This document shows, in pieces, positions 1 to 5,526 of a stretch of 5,673 nucleotides of DNA. Position 1 is the first letter of the stretch, and each line of letters opens with the position of its first letter. The notes below the pieces were generated by a model. The model was not told the DNA's origin and did not search any database. It saw nothing but the letters and a program-made list of their open reading frames with translations. The DNA lies in NCBI GenBank assembly GCA_030616125.1, contig JAUWXZ010000039.1, forward strand, positions 1-5,673. Direction: 5' to 3'. Source of the stretch: Candidatus Aenigmatarchaeota archaeon (lineage in GTDB: Archaea; Aenigmatarchaeota; Aenigmatarchaeia; CG10238-14; SCSR01). The translations under genes and the position numbers were made by a program.

Positions 1-372
1 CAAGGCGAAGAAGCGGATCTATCTTGGGAACCAGTTAAAGTTGCTATTAAATTTGGAGAAACGTAAGAACAAGCAGTTCTTAGAGAAATCGAAGAAGAAA
101 CAGGGTTAAAGAATGTAAAAATTATAGGAAGACTTCCTAAGGTTTATTGGGCAGAAAGGCCTTGGAAAAATGGAAAATTGAAAGTCAAAGTAAGAGTTTT
201 CATTTGTAGATATATCAGTGGAAAAATTAAACTTGGTGAACCAGAACATATCGATTATAAATGGATGGGTGTGGATGAAGCAAAAGAAAAAATTTGGTTA
301 ATGCAAAAAAATAAAGAAAACATTATTGAAAATGCTTACGAATTTTGTTTAGGTTCTATCCATTCGATGTAG
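1..372 (+). pseudogene. Nudix hydrolase remnant, 5' end outside window, in-frame stop in the Nudix box
   Basis: Frame 1 reads as a Nudix hydrolase from the window edge to the TAG at 370-372. The Nudix signature is GX5EX7REUXEEXGU. Here E (58-60), R-E (82-87), E-E (94-99), G (103-105) and L (106-108) sit at exactly the expected spacing. The first Gly of the signature is Val (GTT at 40-42, one base from GGT), and the second residue of the X7 stretch is a TAA stop at 64-66. After the stop the frame stays open through the usual second half of the fold, including a YKWMGVDEA stretch near 253-279 typical of these proteins. Family members hydrolyse nucleoside diphosphates linked to other groups; the substrate cannot be told from this sequence. 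A TTG or ATG restart after the stop would give only a fold fragment without the catalytic helix, so I call it a pseudogene. A base-call error at 64 could rescue the stop but not the Gly-to-Val change. Confidence 0.8.
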
Positions 373-394
373 TTTTATCCTTCCATTATTTTTT
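373..394 (+). terminator. Possible oligo-T terminator after the Nudix remnant
   Basis: Directly after the TAG stop the plus strand has a T4 run (373-376) and a T6 run (389-394). Archaeal RNA polymerase can terminate on oligo-T without a hairpin. The second run lies inside the 3' end of the converging kinase gene. T-runs are common in this AT-rich window, so support is modest. Confidence 0.3.
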
Positions 395-1003
395 CAGTTT
401 AGAAATAACAATTTCTTGAACTCCTTCTGCAACTTCTTCTATAGATTTTTCTCCATCAACTACAACCCATTCTTTTGCGAAAACTTTATTTTTTATCAGA
501 TCATGGTAACTTTCTTTTACTTTTTCCAGAAGTTTTTTATCTTCTTCATGCCTATCTAAGTTTTTTTTCTCACCAAATTTTCTCTTCATAGAAGTTTCTG
601 GACTAACTTCAAGAAATATAACTAAGTCAGGCACAGGCATGTCAAATACTTCTGCAAATTTTAAACCCTTCTCTAGACCAAATCCTTTAGTTAAACTTTC
701 GTATGCAAGAGTAGAATGAAAGTAGCGATCTCCGATAACAACTTTATCTTCCTTTAATACATTCAATATTTTTTCTCTATCCTTTACCATATCAGTTGCA
801 TAGAGCAAAAATTGCACGTCTGGAGGAAAATCATATTTTTTATGTAAAAAATCATGTATCAACAGTCCTATCGGTCCATCATAATCTGGGTATTTTATAA
901 ATTGAGTTTGCCACCCATTTTTTTGTAAGAATTCGATTAATAATTTGCTCTGGGTTTCTCCCCCCGCCCCATCTATGCCTTCTATAACAACAAACAAGCT
1001 CAT
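386..1003 (-). CDS. tmk: Thymidylate kinase (dTMP kinase) with atypical Walker A loop
   Basis: The product is 205 aa, the usual length for dTMP kinase, which phosphorylates dTMP to dTDP with ATP in the cytoplasm for dTTP synthesis. In order it shows VVIEGIDG (5-12) leading into the P-loop, YPDY plus PIGLLI (38-49) at the substrate side, GDRY (91-94) followed by STLAYE (97-102), PDLVIFLEV (125-133), and a basic LID stretch ending in LDRHE (149-153) before VKESYHDL. All match the family. The oddity is the P-loop, which reads GAGGET (12-17): the catalytic Lys expected at 15 is Gly and the following Ser/Thr is Glu. The frame is otherwise intact. The ATG at 1003 begins the usual N-terminal beta strand and has no SD; a TATA-like box about 26 bp upstream fits a leaderless transcript. 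The gene converges on the Nudix remnant with a 13-bp gap. Family assignment is firm; catalytic activity is uncertain because of the P-loop. Confidence 0.9.
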   Translation of the reverse strand: MSLFVVIEGIDGAGGETQSKLLIEFLQKNGWQTQFIKYPDYDGPIGLLIHDFLHKKYDFPPDVQFLLYATDMVKDREKILNVLKEDKVVIGDRYFHSTLAYESLTKGFGLEKGLKFAEVFDMPVPDLVIFLEVSPETSMKRKFGEKKNLDRHEEDKKLLEKVKESYHDLIKNKVFAKEWVVVDGEKSIEEVAEGVQEIVISKLKK

Positions 1004-1012
1004 TTAATTTAC

Positions 1013-1020
1013 TTTATTAT
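1013..1020 (+). promoter_or_regulatory. TATA-like box for the 75-residue protein gene
   Basis: TTTATTAT is centred about 26 bp before the ATG at 1042, matching the archaeal TATA position for transcription starting at or next to the start codon. No SD precedes the ATG. The box lies between the kinase start and the kinase's own TATA-like box, so the two divergent promoters interleave. Confidence 0.45.
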
Positions 1021-1025
1021 TTAGC

Positions 1026-1033
1026 TACTTAAA
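1026..1033 (-). promoter_or_regulatory. TATA-like box for the thymidylate kinase gene
   Basis: The minus strand reads TTTAAGTA, centred about 26 bp before the ATG at 1003. This is the expected spacing for a leaderless archaeal transcript, and no SD is present. It lies inside a 38-bp divergent intergenic region shared with the gene starting at 1042. Confidence 0.4.
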
Positions 1034-1041
1034 TTATTTGT

Positions 1042-1269
1042 ATGACAGGCCCTGCAAAATCAAAAATTCCACTCAAAGTAAAAGCTTATATCCATCTACA
1101 AGATCCTGAAACAAGGTCAAGAGTGATCCACATAGATATTGAAAGCAATGAGCTAAACAAAATAATCAAACCTGGAGAATCGACTTATTGCGCTGGAAAA
1201 CAAGGTGGTATATTTATTGGTTTGAAAAAGGAAATGCTAGAAAGAATCAAAAAATTAAAGAATTTATAA
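1042..1269 (+). CDS. Small protein of unknown function, 75 aa
   Basis: I do not recognise this family. The product is soluble-looking and basic. Predicted by eye, it has a strand at KVKAYIHLQD (13-22), a strand at RVIHIDIES (27-35), a short helix NELNKIIK (36-43), a glycine-rich turn containing the single Cys (50), a strand at GGIFIGL (55-61), and a Lys-rich amphipathic C-terminal helix (62-75). No signal peptide, membrane segment or metal-binding Cys/His pair is seen. Support for a real gene is the well-placed TATA-like box at 1013-1020, a start close to that expected for a leaderless message, codon use like its neighbours, and a clean fit between the divergent kinase start and the next gene's promoter. 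The following gene begins 32 bp after the stop with its own TATA-like box, so co-transcription is possible but not required. Confidence 0.7.
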   Translation: MTGPAKSKIPLKVKAYIHLQDPETRSRVIHIDIESNELNKIIKPGESTYCAGKQGGIFIGLKKEMLERIKKLKNL

Positions 1270-1273
1270 TCAA

Positions 1274-1281
1274 TTTATTTA
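1274..1281 (+). promoter_or_regulatory. TATA-like box for the MgtC-family gene
   Basis: TTTATTTA is centred about 25 bp upstream of the ATG at 1302, and no SD is present before that ATG. The spacing matches the box upstream of the preceding gene, which supports separate leaderless transcription of the membrane protein gene. Confidence 0.4.
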
Positions 1282-1301
1282 CTCATTAACAAAATTTAAT
1301 T

Positions 1302-1700
1302 ATGATTGAAGTTGAGCTAATCTTAAGATTGGTTATTTCTGTAACTTTGGGTTTAATGGTTGGTGTTGAAAGAGAGTTGTCTCATAAACCAGCTGGTCTA
1401 AGAACCCATGCTTTAGTATCTCTAGGGGCTTGCTTGTTTACAATTATTTCAATCTATTCTTTTTCAATTGATCCAGCAAGGATAGCTGCTTCAATAGTTT
1501 TGGGTGTGGGTTTTATTGGTGCTGGAAGTATAATTGCTACTCGAGGGCATGTTCAAGGGATAACAACAGCTGCAAGTTTATGGGTAGTTGCTGCTATTGG
1601 TCTTGTAGTGGGAACAGGAAGTTATCTCCTAGCATTAGTCGCTGCTATCTTAGTAGTTTCGATCTTACACATTAAAAAAATAGAATTGTCAAAAAGTTAA
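1302..1700 (+). CDS. MgtC/SapB-family membrane protein
   Basis: The 132-aa product is almost wholly hydrophobic, with about five membrane segments near 4-20, 36-54, 60-79, 88-103 and 106-123. It carries the MgtC/SapB signature blocks in order: GVERE (21-25), AGLRTH (31-36), DPARIAA (57-63), GFIGAG (70-75), GITTAASLW (86-94) and GTGSY (104-108). These polar and glycine blocks between segments define the family. Salmonella MgtC matters for growth at low magnesium and inside macrophages and acts on the F-type ATPase, but the role of archaeal homologues is not established. The protein stops right after the last membrane segment, so it lacks the soluble C-terminal domain of the longer MgtC proteins and is the short form. 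Its TAA (1698-1700) overlaps the stop codon of the converging helicase gene. Family assignment is firm; the exact function is open. Confidence 0.9.
   Translation: MIEVELILRLVISVTLGLMVGVERELSHKPAGLRTHALVSLGACLFTIISIYSFSIDPARIAASIVLGVGFIGAGSIIATRGHVQGITTAASLWVVAAIGLVVGTGSYLLALVAAILVVSILHIKKIELSKS
1674..1695 (-). terminator. Oligo-T terminator for the HAD-helicase operon
   Basis: On the minus strand, just past the helicase stop codon, there is a T5 run (1695-1691) and then a T7 run (1680-1674). Successive oligo-T tracts are the usual intrinsic terminators in archaea. Both lie within the last codons of the converging membrane protein gene, where they encode lysines on the other strand. Confidence 0.45.
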
Positions 1701-4495
1701 ACTTTCCAATAACGTTTCGTGCGGATGAAGGCACGTTCTGCATTCAAAATATCTTTAAGCAACTCATCTTCATTTCTATGGAACTTAGCTAAAATTCTTA
1801 TAGTAGTATCTGGGCCAACCCCCCTACCAGCTAAACACTTAATAGCCCTACTTTTATAGGTTAGAAACAAATCTGCGGTTTTTCTTATCCTTTCAAATCT
1901 TTTTCCTTCTTCATTTGTCAATGGCAAATTTCTGATTTTTTTCTTTATGATTTTAATGATTATTTGATCATTTGGGTTTATTATTCCTAGTAATCTAGCA
2001 TCACATTTTTTACATTTTATATCCTTAGGTAAATTCTTAACTGTAAAGGTTTGATCCCACTTATCACAATTAACGCAAATCAATCTCACTTTTGTGTCTA
2101 AAAGTCTTTTCTTGAACAATTCAAAAATTTCCTTTTCTGGTTTTTCTGGACCAACAACTTCTGGATATTTATGAACAACTCCTATTTTTCCTAGAGGAGA
2201 TTGTCCAGACTTGAAAATAACCTTTATTTCATTTGATTGAATTTTTCTTAAAACTTCTGTAGCCCTTTCCACATCTAGTTTTTCTGTTTCTAATTCTTTC
2301 AAAGTTTCTTTGTAAATAGGTGAACCAACATAATCTTCTATTATTTTTTTCATTCTCATTTTTCCGTATTCGGCACCTCTTGCAATTGCTCCAAACCTTT
2401 TTGCTACATGAACAAATTTCCATTCAAATAATTCACTTTTGCTTAAACTCAATTCCAAATAATTTTTCAGATGTTCTGGTTTTGTGTTGAACAGAATTTC
2501 TTTTATTAAGTCGAGATTTTTTTGCTGAAACTGAATCATTATTCTGTAAGGATCTGTTTTTAAGCCTACCGAGCCTATTCTAGCAGCTAATAGTGTAGTT
2601 ATTAATCTTCCTAGAGTTTCATTTGTTTGAGTTCCAAAACACGAATGAATTATAGCTAAATTTTCAAAATCCTCTATCAAAATTGTTTTGTCATCTGGAA
2701 CTTCAAATTTCTTTTGTTTTTTAATTATATTGACCATTTTTTTAGCACAGTTTTCATCTATTGGGTACAATTCTTGCAATTCTAAAATAATTTCAGTTAC
2801 TGTCTTTTTTTCCAACCACTCTTTTATCAATCTTCTTAATTTTCCAATTTCTTGCGCAACTTCATATGGAACAGGGATTAATTCTCCCTCCCAGGCAGGG
2901 ATGGCAGCTTCTATGTCTGTGGTAGGTTCAACCAAAACTTTATCCTCTGTTACATCAACAACTCTCCATGCTTCCCCCTTTTCTATGAAACTTGTTCCTG
3001 GTTCTCCATGAAGAGCGACGAATTCTTCATCCAAAGTTCCAACAAAAGAACTGTCTAAAGTGTTAAACACACGATAATATTTTTGATCTGGGATTGTTGA
3101 TAGCTGAGAAAAATAATAATCAAAACTTCTTCTTTTTTTCTTTATGTGCCCATCTAAAAATATCAGCCATAATTTTTCTAATTGTTTGCAAACTTCTAAA
3201 AATTCTGTATAACTTAAATTTCTGTAAGTCCAAACCCTTTTAACAATTTCATACGCTTTTTCTAATTGGATTTTACCAAAATCAAAAGTTAGTCCAATTA
3301 ACTGATGAGCCAAAACATCCAAAGAATTCTGGTGAAATCTTATTGGTTCAAGTTCTTCTTTCAAAGCTTTTCTTGCTATAACCGCGGATTCAAAAATATC
3401 ATCTTCATCTGTTGAAATTATAAATCCTTTGCTGATTCTTTCCATTTCATGGCCAGACCTTCCTATTCTCTGTATACATTGGGTCACTTGTCTTGGGGAT
3501 GCATACTGTAAAACCAAATCTACAGAACCTATATCAATACCTAACTGTAAACCACTAGTTGCGATCAAAGATTTCAATTTTTCTTGTTTGAATTCTTTTT
3601 CTGCTTTTATTCTTACCTCTTTGCTCAGGCTGGAATGATGAACTTCTACAGGAAATTTTTTATCCAGGGTTTTAATTCTCGAAGCAAGTATTTCAGCAGA
3701 CTCTCTTGTATTGGTGAAAGTTAAAGTTGACCTAGAACTTTCAATTAATTTTTTTATTGTCCCAAGTCTAGCAGCAGTTTCATCTGAACAGAAGAGTTTG
3801 TTACCAATTTTTCTATCCACTAGCTCTGGCTTAGGATTAATTACTTTTATTTCCATTTTTTTTATGGTCATTGCCTTTACTATTTCGACTTGTTTTCCAC
3901 CAGAAAAGAAGCTAGCAACTTTGGCTGGTTCGCCTACAGTAGCTGAAAGCATAATCAGTTGAGGAGTTCCACAAAATTCTTTCAATCTTTCTAGGGCTAA
4001 AGCTAATTGCACCCCACGTTTAGAATCAGCAATTTCATGAACCTCGTCAAGAACAATCCATTTGATATTCCTTAAATGTTCTCTTATCCTCTTTCCAGTA
4101 AGTATTGGTTGAAGAGTTTCTAGAGTAACAATTAATAGCTGGGGAGGAAATTCAGTTTGTAATTTTCTTTCGTAGGCTGAAGTATCACCGTGTCTTACAG
4201 AAGTTTCAATTTCAATTTGATTTGACCACCAGATCAATCTATCTAAAAGATCTCGGTTAAGACTTTTGAGAGGACTTATATATAGGGCGCTTATGGGATT
4301 TGGTTTTTGCTGCATCATAAAGTGAAATATAGGGAGCATTGCGGCTTCTGTTTTTCCACTTGCTACAGGAGAAATTATAAGAACATTTTTTCCTTCTAGA
4401 ATTTTTGGCATTGCTAATTTTTGAGGTAATGTTGGCTTGGTAAATCTCTTCTGAATAATTTTTTGAAGCTCTGGATTTAAAAGTTCAAAGACCAT
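1697..4495 (-). CDS. Lhr-type (Ski2-like superfamily 2) ATP-dependent helicase
   Basis: The product is 932 aa, close to the archaeal Lhr core length. RecA-like domain 1 holds motif I SPVASGKTE (42-50, Lys48), SPLKSLN (74-80), HGDTSAYER (102-110), DEVH (150-153) and SATV (184-187). Domain 2 holds TFTNTRESAE (259-268), ATSGLQLGIDI (312-322) and motif VI QRIGRSGH (342-349). Next come a winged-helix region (about 385-470) and the Lhr-typical block with AWEGELIPVP (534-543) and RFGAIARGAEYG (700-711). A zinc-ribbon-like CxxC pair (C807, C810, C828, C831) and an AGRGVGP segment (889-895) close the protein. Lhr proteins are ATP-driven 3'-to-5' translocases that unwind forked DNA or RNA:DNA hybrids and are linked to repair. 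Motif I has Val-Ala where most Lhr proteins have Thr-Gly; Lys and Thr are kept. The start at 4495 is supported by GTGAT 3 nt upstream. It is probably co-transcribed with the HAD gene 4 bp upstream. Hel308 is unlikely because of the Lhr C-terminal blocks. Confidence 0.93.
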   Translation of the reverse strand: MVFELLNPELQKIIQKRFTKPTLPQKLAMPKILEGKNVLIISPVASGKTEAAMLPIFHFMMQQKPNPISALYISPLKSLNRDLLDRLIWWSNQIEIETSVRHGDTSAYERKLQTEFPPQLLIVTLETLQPILTGKRIREHLRNIKWIVLDEVHEIADSKRGVQLALALERLKEFCGTPQLIMLSATVGEPAKVASFFSGGKQVEIVKAMTIKKMEIKVINPKPELVDRKIGNKLFCSDETAARLGTIKKLIESSRSTLTFTNTRESAEILASRIKTLDKKFPVEVHHSSLSKEVRIKAEKEFKQEKLKSLIATSGLQLGIDIGSVDLVLQYASPRQVTQCIQRIGRSGHEMERISKGFIISTDEDDIFESAVIARKALKEELEPIRFHQNSLDVLAHQLIGLTFDFGKIQLEKAYEIVKRVWTYRNLSYTEFLEVCKQLEKLWLIFLDGHIKKKRRSFDYYFSQLSTIPDQKYYRVFNTLDSSFVGTLDEEFVALHGEPGTSFIEKGEAWRVVDVTEDKVLVEPTTDIEAAIPAWEGELIPVPYEVAQEIGKLRRLIKEWLEKKTVTEIILELQELYPIDENCAKKMVNIIKKQKKFEVPDDKTILIEDFENLAIIHSCFGTQTNETLGRLITTLLAARIGSVGLKTDPYRIMIQFQQKNLDLIKEILFNTKPEHLKNYLELSLSKSELFEWKFVHVAKRFGAIARGAEYGKMRMKKIIEDYVGSPIYKETLKELETEKLDVERATEVLRKIQSNEIKVIFKSGQSPLGKIGVVHKYPEVVGPEKPEKEIFELFKKRLLDTKVRLICVNCDKWDQTFTVKNLPKDIKCKKCDARLLGIINPNDQIIIKIIKKKIRNLPLTNEEGKRFERIRKTADLFLTYKSRAIKCLAGRGVGPDTTIRILAKFHRNEDELLKDILNAERAFIRTKRYWKV

Positions 4496-4498
4496 AGA

Positions 4499-4503
4499 AT
4501 CAC
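4499..4503 (-). promoter_or_regulatory. SD-like GTGAT before the helicase start
   Basis: The minus strand reads GTGAT, then TCT, then the helicase ATG. GTGAT is complementary to part of the archaeal 16S 3' end (anti-SD of AGGAGGTGATCC). The TGA stop of the upstream HAD gene lies inside the motif, which suits translational coupling within an operon. Confidence 0.5.
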
Positions 4504-5096
4504 ACTAATTTATTAAGCTCTCTTTTTAATTGTTCTGCTGATTTGAAAAGAATTGTTTTAAATCCTAATTTTTTTGCAGGTAATAAAAAATTTTTTTCAT
4601 TGTCTATAAAAACACATTCTTCACCTTTAACTCCAAGTCCTTTTAAAACGTATCTATAAATTCTAGTCTCGGGTTTTCTCATTTTAACTTCGCATGATAA
4701 AATTACTGGAGAAAATATTTTGTAATGCTTCTTTTTTTTATGAACTTTGGCATGGAATTTAAATGTATTTGAAAAAACAGCAATCTTATAACCATCTTCT
4801 TTTAATCGCTTAGCTATTGAATAGACATCTTCTTTTTTCTTTATTCTTCTTGAAAACTTTTTTTCTAAGTATCCTTTGTATTTTTTAGGAAGCTTTACTT
4901 TCATTCTTTTTGATAAAATCCTCCAAAGTTCATCTTCACTTATTTCACCTCTTTGAAGTTTTTCTTTTATTTTTTCGTATTCAATTCTTGTTCTTTTGAT
5001 ATCGGTCTCCAACAATTCACTTATCTCATCTACAGTCCCTTTTTTTCCAGTATCCAAAAGAACATCTCCTGCATCAAAAATAATTGTTTTAATCAT
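4500..5096 (-). CDS. HAD-superfamily hydrolase (class IA-like), DxG variant of motif I
   Basis: I start the gene at ATG 5096, giving 198 aa. A GTG three codons upstream (5105) is possible but would leave the TATA-like box only about 18 bp away, and the product from ATG begins with the usual HAD strand MIKTIIFDAGDVLLD. Numbered from this ATG, the nucleophile Asp is residue 8, in FDAGDV. Motif II is VFSNT with Ser109, and motif III is MRKPETRIY with Lys141. Motif IV is VFIDNEKNF with Asp165, where many relatives have Asp-Asp. A helical cap (about residues 20-90) follows motif I, as in the IA subclass. The second Asp of the DxD motif is Gly, as in the FDxGxV proteins of the YihX-like group. It probably removes phosphate from a small phosphorylated substrate, which I cannot name. 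The protein is very lysine-rich. It precedes the helicase gene with a 4-bp gap, suggesting one transcript. Confidence 0.85.
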   Translation of the reverse strand: MIKTIIFDAGDVLLDTGKKGTVDEISELLETDIKRTRIEYEKIKEKLQRGEISEDELWRILSKRMKVKLPKKYKGYLEKKFSRRIKKKEDVYSIAKRLKEDGYKIAVFSNTFKFHAKVHKKKKHYKIFSPVILSCEVKMRKPETRIYRYVLKGLGVKGEECVFIDNEKNFLLPAKKLGFKTILFKSAEQLKRELNKLV

Positions 5097-5119
5097 ACTT
5101 ACCACTAACCAAGAAAGGA

Positions 5120-5128
5120 GTATATGTT
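5120..5128 (-). promoter_or_regulatory. TATA-like box for the HAD-helicase operon
   Basis: The minus strand reads AACATATAC, with the CATATA core (5126-5121) centred about 27 bp upstream of ATG 5096. This is the leaderless archaeal spacing and the main reason for preferring that ATG over the GTG at 5105. Confidence 0.4.
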
Positions 5129-5155
5129 ACTTGCTGCAGAGACATAAATGAAAGA

Positions 5156-5177
5156 CTATTAACTAAATAGTAGATAG
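5156..5177 (+). repeat. Palindromic direct repeat, copy 1 (possible operator)
   Basis: TTAACTAAATAGTAGATAG (5159-5177) recurs at 5200-5216 with two single-base gaps. The start of this copy also forms a perfect inverted pair CTATT (5156-5160) and AATAG (5166-5170) around a 5-nt spacer. The TAAATAG inside it (5164-5170) could double as the TATA box for the downstream gene, with a start site near 5192. Confidence 0.5.
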
Positions 5178-5191
5178 GCAGATAAAGTTTT

Positions 5192-5216
5192 CTATTGTAT
5201 TAATAAATAGTGATAG
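5192..5216 (+). repeat. Palindromic direct repeat, copy 2 (possible operator or leader hairpin)
   Basis: TTAATAAATAGTGATAG (5200-5216) matches copy 1 and lies 41 bp downstream of it, start to start. It is embedded in a near-perfect palindrome: CTATT (5192-5196), a single G, the 8-bp self-complementary TATTAATA (5198-5205), then AATAG (5206-5210). The repeat covers the GTGAT ribosome-binding motif and ends 1 nt before the ATG at 5218. Confidence 0.5.
5210..5214 (+). promoter_or_regulatory. SD-like GTGAT before the 91-residue protein gene
   Basis: GTGAT followed by AGA and ATG has the same motif and 3-nt spacing as at the helicase start. No TATA-like box sits about 26 bp before this ATG, so the message probably has a real 5' leader, unlike other promoter-proximal genes here. 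The motif lies inside repeat copy 2. Confidence 0.5.
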
Positions 5217-5217
5217 A

Positions 5218-5493
5218 ATGAATTACATAGTTGCCACATCAGAACAGTATGCAGGCAGACTTCTTGAATGTTTATCTGATAAAAACATTAAGGATTATAG
5301 CCGAATAGACATTGGTGCAGGGTATGCTGTTGTTTTAGATCATCCACATCATTCTGTAGCAGTTGATCTTTTAAGACATATGAAACAGTATCCTCTTCTC
5401 ATGGTTAGAACTAAGAAAAGTGCAAGTAGGACTGCTGAGTTGCTTAAACAAGAAGCAAAAGCATTTGAAAAAATAATGGATAATCTTTTGTAA
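5218..5493 (+). CDS. Protein of unknown function, 91 aa
   Basis: I do not recognise the family. By eye the secondary structure is strand YIVATS (3-8), helix 9-22, strand SRIDIGAG (28-35), strand YAVVLDHP (36-43), helix HHSVAVDLLRHMK (44-56), strand PLLMVRTK (59-66), and a long charged C-terminal helix (68-91). This beta-alpha-beta-beta-alpha-beta order would suit a ferredoxin-like or ACT-like fold, which is inference only. An HPHH cluster at 42-45 could bind metal or phosphate. There is no signal peptide or membrane segment. The ATG at 5218 is fixed by GTGAT 3 nt before it, which strongly supports a real gene. An endonuclease III-like gene follows 33 bp downstream with its own TATA-like box. 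The upstream palindromic repeats suggest that this gene is regulated. Confidence 0.75.
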   Translation: MNYIVATSEQYAGRLLECLSDKNIKDYSRIDIGAGYAVVLDHPHHSVAVDLLRHMKQYPLLMVRTKKSASRTAELLKQEAKAFEKIMDNLL

Positions 5494-5497
5494 GAAA

Positions 5498-5505
5498 CTA
5501 TAATT
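5498..5505 (+). promoter_or_regulatory. TATA-like box for the endonuclease III-like gene
   Basis: CTATAATT is centred about 26 bp before the ATG at 5527, right after the stop of the preceding gene. No SD precedes the ATG, which fits a leaderless transcript separate from the 91-residue gene. Confidence 0.4.
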
Positions 5506-5526
5506 TCAAATCCTATTATCTTAAAT

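Noticed and set aside
64..66. Stop-codon readthrough or recoding at the Nudix TAA
   Set aside because: Other genes in the window use TAA as a normal stop (kinase, MgtC-type, helicase, 91-residue gene), and the Nudix box also lost its Gly. Decay is simpler than recoding.
2229..2423. Short second minus-strand frame inside the helicase gene
   Set aside because: It is a shifted frame of the helicase coding strand. The helicase frame carries the conserved RFGAIARGAEYG block here.
2688..3962. Open reading frames of about 70-107 codons on the plus strand at 2688-3011, 3429-3638 and 3711-3962
   Set aside because: They lie antisense to the helicase, whose conserved motifs run through the same bases. 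Their products are low-complexity Ser/Phe/Leu-rich, as expected of reverse shadows of a Lys/Glu-rich gene.
5097..5105. GTG at 5105 as the HAD start
   Set aside because: The TATA-like box at 5120-5128 would be only about 18 bp away, and the extra three residues are outside the family's usual N-terminus.
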